Below are positions 16,709 through 26,300 of a DNA stretch of 39,968 nucleotides, piece by piece. The notes under the pieces were generated by a model that saw only the letters and a list, made by a program, of their open reading frames with translations, was not told where the DNA came from and searched no databases. Source of the DNA: Rhodoferax sp. (lineage in GTDB: Bacteria; Pseudomonadota; Gammaproteobacteria; Burkholderiales; Burkholderiaceae_C). The position numbers and the translations under genes are program-made. The stretch is from the NCBI GenBank assembly GCA_030685025.1, contig JAUXWC010000294.1, positions 1-39,968 on the forward strand. Direction: 5' to 3'. Position 1 is the stretch's first letter; the number at the start of each line of letters is the position of its first letter.

Positions 16709-17140
16709 ATGGCGATTGACTTTGACGAGGCGCTGGACCCGGATGGACCCGAGGTCACGTCGGGCATGAACATCACGCCCTTGATTGACGTGCTGCTGGT
16801 GTTGCTGGTGATGATCATCATCACCATCCCGATCCAGTTGCACTCCATGAACATGGAACTGCCGGTTGGGCTGGCGCCACCGCCTGCGGTCGATCCCTTG
16901 GTCGTGAAGATCAACGTCGACGCGGCCAGCCGGGTGCGTTGGAATGGCGAGCCCGTGGCCGACCGCACCAGCCTGGAGCAGCGTCTGGCGCAGGCCGCCC
17001 GACTGCCCGACCAGCCCGAAATCCATGTACAAGCCGACCGCGCCACACCCTACGACACGGTCGCCGCAATCCTGGCGACTTCCCAACGCCTGGGCCTGCA
17101 AAAAATCGGCGTGGTCGGCCTGGAAGACTACGCCAAATAG
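16709..17140 (+). CDS. exbD: ExbD/TolR-family protein, second copy
   Basis: A 143-residue paralogue of the preceding gene with the same MAIDF start, helix motif NITPLIDVLLVLLVM with the conserved Asp, and a similar periplasmic domain (IHVQADRATPYDTV). Pairs of different ExbD proteins with one ExbB occur in some proteobacteria and may give specificity for particular receptors. It ends the operon and is convergent with the diguanylate cyclase gene 21 bp away. Confidence 0.92.
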   Translation: MAIDFDEALDPDGPEVTSGMNITPLIDVLLVLLVMIIITIPIQLHSMNMELPVGLAPPPAVDPLVVKINVDAASRVRWNGEPVADRTSLEQRLAQAARLPDQPEIHVQADRATPYDTVAAILATSQRLGLQKIGVVGLEDYAK

Positions 17141-17161
17141 CGCACCAACCGCGTGGGCACT

Positions 17162-18244
17162 TCAATCGACGACGGTCACCCGGTCGCGGCCATTGGCCTT
17201 GCTCTGATACAGCGCCTGGTCGGCGCGGGCGATGGCGGCGCTGAGTGACTCACCGGCGCGCAGCACCGTGACGCCAAGTGACAGCGTGAAGCCGATGCGC
17301 AGGCCGGCATGGTCTACCCCGGTTGTGGCGACCGTTTCGCGTATTCGTTCGGCCAGGCCGGTCGCGGCATCGACACCGGTGGTCGGCAACAGGAGCAGGA
17401 ATTCCTCGCCGCCCCAACGCGCAACCACATCGAGTGTGCGACACAGCCGCGACAGCAAGCCGCCGCAATGCTCCAGCGCCTGATCTCCAACCGCGTGTCC
17501 GTGCTGGTCGTTGATCTGCTTGAAGTGGTCGATGTCCGCCAGAATCAGGGCAATCGGCTCCTTGGTGCGACGCGCGTGGGCCATCGCAGTTTCGGCGACG
17601 GCCAGCAGATTGCGACGATTCGAGAGGCCCGTAAGCGGATCCTGAGTGGTCAGTTCGATCAATTTGCGTTCCGCCCGGCGCACGGTGCCGTAGTAAAAAC
17701 GCGCCGTGTAGGCCGCCATCGCGAAAACGATGGCCACGTTGAAGCTGTGCACCACCAGCAGCCCGGTGGCGCTGAGCGGCGTCAGCACACCGACCATGCG
17801 CGAAGCCGCGTGCAAGCCGAGGTAAAAGCTGAGCAACAACAGCACCAGCAAGACCGACGACCGTGCCCGGCCGCTGACGACGATGGCGGGAATGAACATC
17901 AGCAAGTAGTAATGAAAGCCACTGTCCCAGCCCACCAGGATCGAGCCAATGGCCGCGTGGCCCAGTACCTCGGCCCAGATCAGCAGCAGGGCCAAGCGGT
18001 TGATGCGTCGCTTGAGCAAGCCGTACGCCCCGACGTACATGGCGACGCTGGCCAAGTTGAGCCAGGCCAGAACCGGCGAATCGAGCATCAAGAACAAGGC
18101 AAGAAACGCAATGTCAACGCCCGCCGCCACGACCGTGACACGCCGCGCCATGATCCAGAACGCGCCATGGGCGAGCCTGCTGCTGGACTGCGCGCGGGGC
18201 GCTACCCGCGGGACGGCGGGGGCAGGCTCGATGGCGGTGGACAT
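17162..18244 (-). CDS. Membrane diguanylate cyclase (GGDEF)
   Basis: A 360-residue protein with about six N-terminal membrane helices (residues 35-185), a short linker and a C-terminal GGDEF domain. The active-site motif is GGEEF at 278-282. The product-inhibition I-site RxxD is present as RTLD at 269-272, exactly five residues before it. ILADIDHFKQINDQHGH is the usual metal/GTP segment. It should make cyclic-di-GMP and be feedback-inhibited. The membrane part resembles no named sensor I can identify. Start ATG at 18244. Confidence 0.92.
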   Translation of the reverse strand: MSTAIEPAPAVPRVAPRAQSSSRLAHGAFWIMARRVTVVAAGVDIAFLALFLMLDSPVLAWLNLASVAMYVGAYGLLKRRINRLALLLIWAEVLGHAAIGSILVGWDSGFHYYLLMFIPAIVVSGRARSSVLLVLLLLSFYLGLHAASRMVGVLTPLSATGLLVVHSFNVAIVFAMAAYTARFYYGTVRRAERKLIELTTQDPLTGLSNRRNLLAVAETAMAHARRTKEPIALILADIDHFKQINDQHGHAVGDQALEHCGGLLSRLCRTLDVVARWGGEEFLLLLPTTGVDAATGLAERIRETVATTGVDHAGLRIGFTLSLGVTVLRAGESLSAAIARADQALYQSKANGRDRVTVVD

Positions 18245-18378
18245 GGGGTCTGATGGGTAGTCGTGGTTCGCTGTGATGGGTACGGGCCACCGCGAACCGG
18301 CCGCGCCAACTCAGCGCACCCGCTTGGAGGAGCGCATTATCCCTCCCGGACGACTTTCCTGCTCGCGAAGCGCCATTT

Positions 18379-18418
18379 GATGCGCCACGGCGGGCATTTT
18401 CATGCCACGAGGCGCATC
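18379..18418 (-). terminator. Nested hairpin after hsp20
   Basis: Ten bases after the hsp20 stop on the minus strand, an outer GATGCGCC/GGCGCATC stem (8 bp) and an inner GGCAT/ATGCC stem closed by a GAAA tetraloop can form. No U-run follows. It may therefore protect the transcript's 3' end or act with Rho rather than be a classic intrinsic terminator. Confidence 0.45.
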
Positions 18419-18427
18419 GATACTCGA

Positions 18428-18856
18428 CTATTCGATCGCCAGGCGCTGCGACTTGCCACCCTGTTTCTTGAGCAAGGTCAGCGTCAGCACACCGTTGTCG
18501 TACTTGGCCCTGGACTCGCTCTGATCAATGTCCTGCGGCAACTGGAAGCTGCGCGACACGGAACCAAAGTAGCGCTCGCTACGCAACACTTTCTCGTCTT
18601 TGATCTGCGAGTCCTGCTGTTTGACCTCGGCACGCAAGGTCACCACATTGCCATCCAGTGATATCTGGATGTCTTCCTTGCTGACACCGGGTACCTCGGC
18701 CTGCACGGTGTAGGCTCGTTCGGTCTCTTTTACATCGACCTTGATCTGGGCCGGCGACGGCAGGGGATCGCCGTGCAAGGGCCGTACATAGAAGCTTGGC
18801 GCGACATCACGAAAGAAGTCGTCAAACATACCGCCACGGGTGATCAATGAGTTCAT
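18428..18856 (-). CDS. Small heat shock protein, Hsp20/alpha-crystallin family
   Basis: A 142-residue chaperone with an alpha-crystallin domain (KVDVKETERAYTVQAEVPGV ... KYDNGVLTLTLLKK, with the family's GVLTL motif) and a short N-terminal arm (FDDFFRDV). It holds unfolded proteins during stress. The start is ATG at 18856, after TCAGGA in a 54-nt leader nearly identical to that of the isochorismatase gene at 4205-4258. The longer frame to 19096 is this leader plus intergenic sequence. The GAAGR loop hairpin in the leader does not cover the ribosome-binding site, so an RNA thermometer is not evident. Confidence 0.92.
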   Translation of the reverse strand: MNSLITRGGMFDDFFRDVAPSFYVRPLHGDPLPSPAQIKVDVKETERAYTVQAEVPGVSKEDIQISLDGNVVTLRAEVKQQDSQIKDEKVLRSERYFGSVSRSFQLPQDIDQSESRAKYDNGVLTLTLLKKQGGKSQRLAIE

Positions 18857-18872
18857 GGTGTTTTCCTGATAC

Positions 18873-18905
18873 TTTGCGGGACAGACCTTCAGCTCTGTCC
18901 TCAAC
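18873..18905 (-). repeat. GGACAGA/TCTGTCC leader element upstream of hsp20
   Basis: Reverse complement reads GTTGAGGACAGAGCTGAAGG, then TCTGTCCCGCAAA. It sits 17 nt from the hsp20 start codon. The matching block extends from 18910 to the ATG itself. Confidence 0.85.
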
Positions 18906-19311
18906 TGATTGTCGGATGTTGGCTGTTTACGCGTTGTGGATGGCCAACCAACTCGGCCATCACCTCCCAATATGTGGGCCAGCCACAGCGACTTCAAGAC
19001 CTGAGCGCACCCAGTTTGATGAGGGTCAAACGCCAATTGCCGGAAATCACCCGCCTGGCTTGCCGGTGTCCGGCATCCTGGCCTTGCACGCAGCACAGCA
19101 CCCGGTTTGCATCGAGATGCCGGGCCTGAGCCTGTACGGGGCGAGCGAGTCGCGCCTCAACTCGGTGGAGCGTCAGTTGCAGGGCGCCCTGTAGCCACTA
19201 CCGAGGCGCGCAACGGCTTTGGGTGGCGCGTCTTGGCATCACTTTCCACTAGACCAAATGGCTACTCGCTCGGCTTGCCGACGATCACCGTAACTGCCGC
19301 AGCGCCAGCAC
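18906..19311. other. 406-bp non-genic or decayed stretch
   Basis: It contains the hsp20 promoter side and a possible C-terminal gene remnant on the plus strand ending at 19194 (frame reading ILALHAAQHPVCIEMPG, then SLYGASESR). The remnant has coding-like codon use but no credible start. I do not recognise it. Nothing else is supported here. Confidence 0.4.
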
Positions 19312-19452
19312 TCACACCACAAACGGATTGATCAATTTCACCCCGGTTCCGGCGAAGTCGACCGTATTGCGGGTCACCACCGTCATGCCATGTTCGATGG
19401 CGGTGGCGGCGATCATCGCGTCGCGGTCGGAGCGGGGATTGGGTATGTGTAG
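19312..19452 (-). pseudogene. vapC remnant (C-terminal part of a PIN-domain toxin)
   Basis: About 46 codons match the C-terminal end of VapC-type PIN ribonucleases: SDRDAMIAATAIEHGMTVVT, then RNTVDFAGTGVKLINPF. The N-terminal two thirds of the domain, including the first catalytic acidic residues, and any vapB antitoxin gene are missing. The frame upstream of 19452 carries unrelated sequence that is antisense to the serC start. It cannot be an active toxin. Confidence 0.75.
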
Positions 19453-19472
19453 CAATTCGCGATTGCTACAAT
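19448..19472. promoter_or_regulatory. Perfect palindrome with overlapping TACAAT -10-like box
   Basis: TGTAGCAAT, five bases, ATTGCTACA (19448-19470) is a perfect 9-bp inverted repeat. TACAAT at 19467-19472 resembles a -10 box pointing toward serC (start 19604), but no good -35 is seen. It also abuts the truncated 5' edge of the vapC remnant, where a vapBC operator would be expected. Confidence 0.5.
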
Positions 19473-19603
19473 GATTTTCAGTCGCGACGGAACTTGATGG
19501 CAAGGCTGTCTGCGCTAGACCCGCCTTTCCCTGGACCGCCCTCACCCACTTGGCTTGGGGCGCCTCCAGTCCCGCCTCAACTGTTCCCTGGAAACCCTTC
19601 ACC

Positions 19604-20722
19604 ATGCAGCAACCGACGGTCAAACCCAAAAGCCCCAATTTCTCCTCAGGCCCGTGCGCCAAGCGCCCCGGCTACAACGTGGCAGAGCTCCAACTCGACA
19701 CCCTGGGGCGCTCACACCGCTCGGCCCTGGGCAAGAAGGCTCTGGGCGCGTGTTGCTCCGAGACGGCGCGCATCCTGGGCCTGCCCGAAGGTTACCGGGT
19801 GGCGGTGGTGGCCGGCTCCGACACCGGTGCGGTCGAGATGGCCCTGTGGTCGCTGCTAGGCCCACGCGGTGTCGACGTGTTGGCCTGGGAGTCGTTTGGC
19901 TCCGGTTGGGTGACCGACATCGTCAAACAGCTCAAGCTGCCCAATGTGAACAAGATGGAAGTGGGCTACGGCGACATCGTCGATTTCTCCAAGGTTAATT
20001 TTGAGAACGACGTGGTGTTCACCTGGAACGGCACTACATCCGGCGTGAAGGTGCCCAACGGCGACTGGATTCCCGCCAACCGCGCCGGCCTGACCATTTG
20101 CGATGCCACCTCGGCCGTGTTCGCCATGGAACTGCCCTGGGACAAGCTCGACGTCATCACCTACTCCTGGCAAAAAGTGTTGGGCGGTGAAGGCGCGCAC
20201 GGCATGCTGATCCTGAGCCCGCGTGCGGTGCAGCGGCTGGAGAGCTACACCCCACCCTGGCCCATGCCCAAGATTTTCCGCATGACCTCCGGTGGCAAGC
20301 TGACCGAAGGCCTGTTCAAGGGCGAAACCATTAACACCCCGTCGATGCTGTGCGTGGCCGACTACCTGGATGCGCTGGCCTGGGTCGATGGCCTGGGCGG
20401 CGTGCCGGCCACCATCGCCCGCAGCGAAGCCAACCTGAAGGTGATCTCGGACTTTGTCGCCGCCAACGAGTGGATCTCCTTCCTGGCCAAGGACCCGGCC
20501 ACCCGCTCCAACACCAGCGTCTGCATGAGCCTGACAGCCAGCGAAGACCAGGTCAAGCAGATAGTGAAGTTGCTGGAGACCGAAGGCGTGGCGATGGACA
20601 TCGGCGCCTACAAGGATGCGCCGGCTGGGATTCGTATCTGGTGCGGCGCCACGGTGGAATCCAGTGACCTGCTGGCTTTGATGCCCTGGCTGAGCTGGGC
20701 CTACCAAAAAGTCAGCGGCTAA
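19604..20722 (+). CDS. serC: Phosphoserine aminotransferase
   Basis: A 372-residue fold-type I PLP enzyme of the SerC branch found in alphaproteobacteria and archaea: [12 protein letters not shown] at the N terminus, [32 protein letters not shown], and the cofactor lysine in [10 protein letters not shown] (K191). It converts 3-phosphohydroxypyruvate to phosphoserine. The next gene is serA, the preceding step, which supports the call. The start at 19604 follows CTGGAAA. An upstream in-frame codon at 19550 is less likely. The serC-serA gap is filled by repeats. Confidence 0.9.
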   Translation: MQQPTVKPKSPNFSSGPCAKRPGYNVAELQLDTLGRSHRSALGKKALGACCSETARILGLPEGYRVAVVAGSDTGAVEMALWSLLGPRGVDVLAWESFGSGWVTDIVKQLKLPNVNKMEVGYGDIVDFSKVNFENDVVFTWNGTTSGVKVPNGDWIPANRAGLTICDATSAVFAMELPWDKLDVITYSWQKVLGGEGAHGMLILSPRAVQRLESYTPPWPMPKIFRMTSGGKLTEGLFKGETINTPSMLCVADYLDALAWVDGLGGVPATIARSEANLKVISDFVAANEWISFLAKDPATRSNTSVCMSLTASEDQVKQIVKLLETEGVAMDIGAYKDAPAGIRIWCGATVESSDLLALMPWLSWAYQKVSG

Positions 20723-20751
20723 GGGAGCAGGAACATGCAGGCCTCCCGGTT

Positions 20752-20920
20752 TCGTCATTGCTTTCCATGAACCGTTCGTCATTGCGAACGAAGTGAAGCA
20801 ATCCAAGTCTGCCCAGCGCTACGATAGATTGCCGCGCGGTATTCGTCATTGCGAGCGTAGCGCGGCAATCCAAGTCTGCCTAGCGCTGCGGTGGATTGCC
20901 GCGCTGCGCTCGCAATGACG
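20752..20920. repeat. Cluster of TCATTGCGAGC-type palindromic repeats between serC and serA
   Basis: Two tandem units start at 20775 and 20842 (67-bp spacing), each running from TTCGTCATTGCGA through GCAATCCAAGTCTGCC to GATTGCCGCGC. A partial TTCGTCATTGC lies just before them. The last unit is closed by an inverted arm (20892-20920), giving a long palindrome. It occupies most of the 253-bp gap and could form strong hairpins in a serC-serA transcript. Confidence 0.85.
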
Positions 20921-20975
20921 GAATGTCAGTATTTTTACGTCCCCAAGCGTCTCAACCCATCAGGAAGCAGCAGCC

Positions 20976-22148
20976 ATGTACAAGGTTAGAACCTACAACC
21001 AGATCTCGGTCAAAGGCCTGGATCGGTTTGCGCGTCAAACGTATGAAGTGGGCAGCGACATTGGTCACCCCGACGCCTTTCTGATACGCAGTCAGAAACT
21101 GCAGGGCGAGCCGGTGCCCCCGTCGCTGCTGGCGGTGGCGCGCGCCGGCGCCGGCGTCAACAACGTGCCCGTGGTCGAGTACGGCAAACAAGGCATCGTG
21201 GTGTTCAACACGCCAGGGGCCAACGCCAACGCCGTCAAGGAGCTGGTGATGGCCGGCATGCTGTTGGCCACGCGTGGCATTCTGCCGGGCATGGCCTACG
21301 TGCAGTCGCTCACCAGCATGAACGACGCGGCCGAGATGTCGGCCTTGCTGGAGAAGGAAAAGGCCCGTTTTGCCGGTGGCGAAATCAAGGGCAAGACCCT
21401 GGGCATTGTTGGCCTGGGTGCGATTGGCTCGATGGTGGCCGACATGGCGCTGGCCATGGGCATGAAGGTATTGGGCTTTGACCCCGCCTTGTCGATCGAC
21501 GCGGCCTGGCGCCTGTCCAACGAAGTCACCCGCATGGAAAACCTGCCGGCGCTGCTGGCGCGATCGGACTATGTCTCCTTGCATGTGCCAGCCATGGACG
21601 CCACGCGCCACATGATCAACGCCGAAGCGCTGGCCGGCATCAAGCCAGGTGCGGTGCTGCTCAACTTCGCGCGCGAGACCATCGTCGATTCGTCCGCGGT
21701 GCTGCGCAGCCTGGACGGCGGCAAGCTCGGGCGCTACGTGTGTGACTTCCCCGAGCCCGCCATGCTGGGCCACGCCAAGGTGATTGCCCTGCCCCACATC
21801 GGCGCCAGCACCGAGGAGTCGGAGGAAAACTGTGCGGTCATGGCCGCCAATCAACTGATGGACTTCCTGGAACACGGCAACATCACCAACTCGGTGAACT
21901 TCCCCGCCGTCAACATGGCGCGCACGCCTGGCACCTCACGCATCACCTTTTCCAACGACAACGTGTCGGGCGTGTTGGGCCACGTGTTGTCGGTGCTGGC
22001 CGAGCACAAGGTCAACGTGATCGACATGATGAACAAGAGCCGGGGCGAACTGGCGTTCAACATCATCGACGTGGAGCACGCACCCGATGCGGCGGTGATC
22101 GCCGCGATCCAGTCCACCGCGCACGTGATCCGGGTGCGGGCGCTCTAG
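20976..22148 (+). CDS. serA: D-3-phosphoglycerate dehydrogenase
   Basis: A 390-residue D-2-hydroxyacid dehydrogenase. The NAD-binding motif GLGAIG is at 146-151. The catalytic set is R233 (NFARET), E260 (DFPEPAM) and H274 (LPHIGAST). A C-terminal ACT domain (about 322-390, RITFSNDNVSGVLGHVLSVL) is the usual site of serine feedback. It makes 3-phosphohydroxypyruvate, the substrate of the upstream serC product. The start is ATG at 20976. An RND adaptor gene begins 1 bp after its stop, so the efflux pair may share its transcript. Confidence 0.94.
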   Translation: MYKVRTYNQISVKGLDRFARQTYEVGSDIGHPDAFLIRSQKLQGEPVPPSLLAVARAGAGVNNVPVVEYGKQGIVVFNTPGANANAVKELVMAGMLLATRGILPGMAYVQSLTSMNDAAEMSALLEKEKARFAGGEIKGKTLGIVGLGAIGSMVADMALAMGMKVLGFDPALSIDAAWRLSNEVTRMENLPALLARSDYVSLHVPAMDATRHMINAEALAGIKPGAVLLNFARETIVDSSAVLRSLDGGKLGRYVCDFPEPAMLGHAKVIALPHIGASTEESEENCAVMAANQLMDFLEHGNITNSVNFPAVNMARTPGTSRITFSNDNVSGVLGHVLSVLAEHKVNVIDMMNKSRGELAFNIIDVEHAPDAAVIAAIQSTAHVIRVRAL

Positions 22149-22149
22149 C

Positions 22150-23307
22150 ATGCGTCGGGCTTTACTCGTCCTTGCCCTTACCTTGACGCTGGTCGCCTGT
22201 GGCGGCGCTAAACCCGACAAGACCAGCAAATCGGCCGCCGCCGACAGCGAGCGGGCGCTGCTGATCGCCCCCGAAGACCTGATCACCGTGCAAAGCAACG
22301 CGCTGGCGTCGGGCCCGTCGATCACCGGCACGGTGCAACCCGAACGCCGCGCCGATCTGCGCGCCGAAATCTCCGCCGTGGTGATGCAGGTGCTCAAGGA
22401 GAACGGCGACCGCGTCAAGCGCGGCGACCTGCTGGTGCGGCTGGACGACACCGCCATTCGCGACAGTCTGGCCTCGGCCGAAGAAGCCACGCGCGCCGCC
22501 AACCAGGCCTTCGACCAGGCCCAGCGCCAGCTCCAGCGCCTGCAGACCCTGCGCGGCTCGGGCATGGCCTCGGCGCAGCAGCTTGAAGACGCCGAGATCC
22601 GCCGCAACAGCGCGCAGAGCGACCTGGCCGCCGCCAAAACCCGATCGGCCCAAGCCGCCCAGCAACTGCAGCGCACGCTGGCGCGCGCCCCGTTTGACGG
22701 CATCGTCAGCGAGCGCAAGGTTTCTGCCGGCGACACCGCGCAGGTAGGCAAAGAGTTGCTCAAGGTGATCGACCCGACCAGCATGCGCTTTGAAGGCCTG
22801 GTGTCGGCCGACCGCATCGGTGATGTCAAGGTCGGGCAAAGCGTGAGTTTTCGGGTCAATGGCTACGGCGAGCAGGAGTTCATTGGCAAGGTGATGCGGC
22901 TCAACCCGGCGGCCAACGCCACCACCCGTCAGGTGGAGGTGTTGGTCAGTTTTGCCGCAGGCAAACAGCCTGGCCTGTCAGGGCTGTACGCCGAGGGGCG
23001 CATCGAGTCCGGCAGCGCTTCAGCACTGATGATCGCCGCCTCGGCCTTGGTGCGTGATGGCGACAAGGCATGGGCCTGGCGCGTGCTTGACGGCAAGCTG
23101 CACAAGCAGGCCCTGGTGATCGGCGAGCGCGACCCGCGGCGCGGTGGCTTTGTGGTCAAGAGTGGGCTGACGGCAGGCGACAAGGTGCTGCGCAGTCCCA
23201 GCTCAAACCTGAAAGATGGCCAAAAGGCCGAAGCGGCCAAGCCTCTTGCACTGCCGGCCCAGCCCGCGACATCGGCCACGCCCGCCGCGTCCAGCGCCGG
23301 GAGTTAA
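22150..23307 (+). CDS. RND efflux periplasmic adaptor (membrane fusion lipoprotein)
   Basis: A 385-residue protein with a lipoprotein signal (lipobox LVAC, Cys17). The split lipoyl/barrel-sandwich region is near residues 70-190 (LRAEISAVVMQVLKENGDRV ... LARAPFDGIVSERKV). A coiled hairpin (ATRAANQAFDQAQRQLQRLQ) lies between the halves, followed by the beta-barrel (SMRFEGLVSADRIG). It links an RND pump to an outer membrane channel. It starts 1 bp after serA and ends 3 bp before the pump gene. No outer membrane factor gene is in the window. Confidence 0.92.
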   Translation: MRRALLVLALTLTLVACGGAKPDKTSKSAAADSERALLIAPEDLITVQSNALASGPSITGTVQPERRADLRAEISAVVMQVLKENGDRVKRGDLLVRLDDTAIRDSLASAEEATRAANQAFDQAQRQLQRLQTLRGSGMASAQQLEDAEIRRNSAQSDLAAAKTRSAQAAQQLQRTLARAPFDGIVSERKVSAGDTAQVGKELLKVIDPTSMRFEGLVSADRIGDVKVGQSVSFRVNGYGEQEFIGKVMRLNPAANATTRQVEVLVSFAAGKQPGLSGLYAEGRIESGSASALMIAASALVRDGDKAWAWRVLDGKLHKQALVIGERDPRRGGFVVKSGLTAGDKVLRSPSSNLKDGQKAEAAKPLALPAQPATSATPAASSAGS

Positions 23308-23310
23308 ACC

Positions 23311-26300
23311 ATGTTCCTGTCCGACTTCAGTATCAAGCGCCCGGTGGCGATGGTGGTCATCATCATTGCCCTGATGTGCCTGGGCCTGCTGGCGCTCAAG
23401 AAGCTGCGCGTCAACCAGATCCCCGACGTTGAGCAACCGGTGCTGGTGATCAACATTCCTTATCCCGGCGCGTCGCCCGAGACGGTGGAGCGCGAAATCG
23501 TCAACCGCGTCGAGAAGTCGCTGCAGAGCATTACCGGCGTGTACCAGATTCGCGCCACCGCGGCCGAGAGCAACGCCAGCATCGTGATCATCTTCAATTT
23601 CAAGAAGAACATGATCGAGGCCTCGGACGAGGTTCGCAACGCCATCGCCTCGGTGCGCTACAAGTTGCCGGTGGAGATGCGTGAACCGGTGTTGCGCCGG
23701 GTCGACCCGGCCGCGCAACCGATCATGCAATTGGCGCTGTCGTCCACGACGCTGACCCACGCCGAGATTTCGCGCCTGGCCGAGGATGATCTGGCCGACA
23801 AGTTTCGCGGTATTGATGGCGTCGCCGTGGTCAATGTAGGTGGCGCCCTGCGCCGCGAGCTCAGTGTGCTGCTGCGCGCCGAGAAGCTGCGCGAGTACAA
23901 CGTCTCGGTCACCGAGGTGGTGAGTGCGCTGCGCAACCAGAACACCACCGCGCCGGTTGGAAAGGTGCGCGGGGAGCTCGACGAACAAAGCATCCGCCTG
24001 GTCGGGCGCATCGAGTCGCCGGCGGAGTTTGAACAGGTGGTGATCAAACGTCGCGGCAACGAGGTGGTGCGCCTGGCCCAGGTTGCATCCATTGCCGACG
24101 GCTTTGCCGATCTGAACAACTTCAGCGTGCGCAACGGACACCCCAACGTGGGCATGTCGGTCACGCGCTCACGCGACGCCAGCACCGTGAGTGTGGCCAA
24201 CAAGATCCGGGCCGTGGTGGTGGAGGTGAGCAAGACCCTGCCCGAGGGCACCAAGCTGGAGGTCACCCAGGATGGCGGCAAGGATGCACAGAGCAGCCTG
24301 AACAACGTGATCGAGGCCCTGCTTTTCGGCGCGGTGTTGACTATTTTCGTGGTGTACGCGTTTCTGAATTCCTGGCGCTCCACGCTGATCACCGCTTTGA
24401 GTCTGCCCACATCGGTGATCGCCGCTTTCATCGCCGTCTGGTTGTGCGGCTTCACGCTCAACTTCATGACCCTGTTGGGCCTGTCCCTGGCCATTGGGGT
24501 GCTGATTGACGACGCCATCGTGGTGCGCGAGAACATCGTGCGCCACATGGAGATGGGTGAAGACCGCCGCACCGCGGCCAGTGCCGGCACCGCCGAGATC
24601 GGCATGGCGGTGGCGGCCACCACCTTCTCCATCGTTGCGGTATTCATACCGGTGGCTTTCATGCCGGGTGGCGCGGGCGAATGGTTTCGACCCTTCGCCC
24701 TGACCGTGGCCAGTTCGGTGTTGGTGAGTCTGTTCATCTCCTTCACGCTGGACCCGATGTTGTCCGCCTACTGGGGCGATCCGGTCGACCATCACCTGCT
24801 ACCCAAACGGGGCCTGAGCCGGTGGCTGTCGCGCTTCAACACCTGGTTCGACCACCAGGCCGACCGTTACGGCAACGTGATTGCCTGGGCTTTGCACCAC
24901 CGGCGCTGGATGGCGATCCTGGCGGGCCTGAGCCTGGTCGCCGCAATCGGTCTGCATGCCACGTTTGGCGGCTCCAGTTTCTTGCCGGCCTCGGACAGCG
25001 GCACCATTGCCATCGAGGTGCGCACACCGTCCAGCGCCAGCCTGGAGTACGCCCGCCTCAAGGTGGAGAGCGCCGCCGCCCTGGCCCGCACCTTGCCGGA
25101 AACCGTGGCGACCAACAGCAACATCAACGCCGCCGGTGGGCGCATCTACGTGGACATTGGCAAGAGCACCCAACGCAAGCGCTCGGCCATGGCCATTGCG
25201 GTGGACCTGCGCCAGCAGGTGGCGCGCCTGGTAGGCGCCGAGTACGTGGTGCTGGACGACCTGAACAATGGCGCGCGCAAGCCGGTGCAGATTCAGTTCT
25301 CGGGCCCCGACTCGCGCCGCCTGATCGCCATCACCGCCGCCTTCATGGAGCAACTGCGCCAGGTGCCCGGCGCGGTGGACGTGGGCCTGTCCGAACAGGA
25401 ACCCAAGGACGAGTTACGCATCGAGCTCAACCGGGGCCTGGCCAACTCATTGGGCATCTCGGTTGGCGACGCCGCGCAAGCCTTGCGCGTGGCCTTTGCC
25501 GGCGTCGAAGTGGGCGACTGGGTCGACCCGACTGGCGAGTCGCGTGATGTATCGGTGCGCCTGCACCCCGAGGACCGGGTCAGCGCGGCCAACATCGAGC
25601 GCCTGCCGATCGCGGTGGCGGGCAGCAACATGATGGTGCCGCTGGACCAGATCGCCACCATCACCATGGGCAAGGGGCCGGCACAAATTCAGCACACCGA
25701 TGGCAAACGCATGATTGCGGTCTCGGCCAACGCCCAGGGCCGCTCGCCCGGCGAGGTCACCGCCGACGCCATGAAGATCGCCAAAACGATTGACTTCCCG
25801 GCTGGCTACGGCATCGAGCTGGGCGGTGCGGCGCGCGACCAGAAAGAGCTGTTCAGCGAAATGGCGATTGCCCTGGTGATGGGCATCGGCCTGATGTACC
25901 TGATTCTGGTGATCCAGTTCGGCTCGTTCAGCGCGCCGCTGGCGGTGATGCTGTCGCTACCCCTGAGTCTGATCGGCGTGGTGGTGGCGCTGCTGTTGAC
26001 CGGCGGAACCTTGAACCTGATGAGTTTTATCGGGGTCATCATGCTGATGGGTCTGGTGGCCAAGAACGCCATCCTGTTGCTTGACTGCGCGCGCAAACGC
26101 GAGGCCGAGGGGTTTGATCGCGAAGACGCCTTGATGTACGCCGGGCGCAAGCGCCTGCGCCCGATCCTGATGACCACCTTCGCTCTGATCGCCGGTATGC
26201 TGCCCGTGGCCATTGGTCTTGGCGAAGGCGGCGAGTTCTACCGCCCGCTGGCGATCGCCATCATCGGCGGCACCATCACCTCGACCATCCTGACGCTGCT

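Noticed and set aside
15506-17101. 531-codon minus-strand frame across the exb genes
   Set aside because: It is the complement of three clear ExbB/ExbD genes. His/Asp/Arg/Gln-rich shadow translation with no motif.
18857-18910. ROSE or fourU RNA thermometer before hsp20
   Set aside because: The visible hairpin does not include the ribosome-binding site, and the same leader precedes an unrelated hydrolase gene.
20752-20920. Possible CRISPR array
   Set aside because: Only two to three irregular units, palindromic over their full length, with near-identical sequence between them instead of unique spacers. No cas genes.
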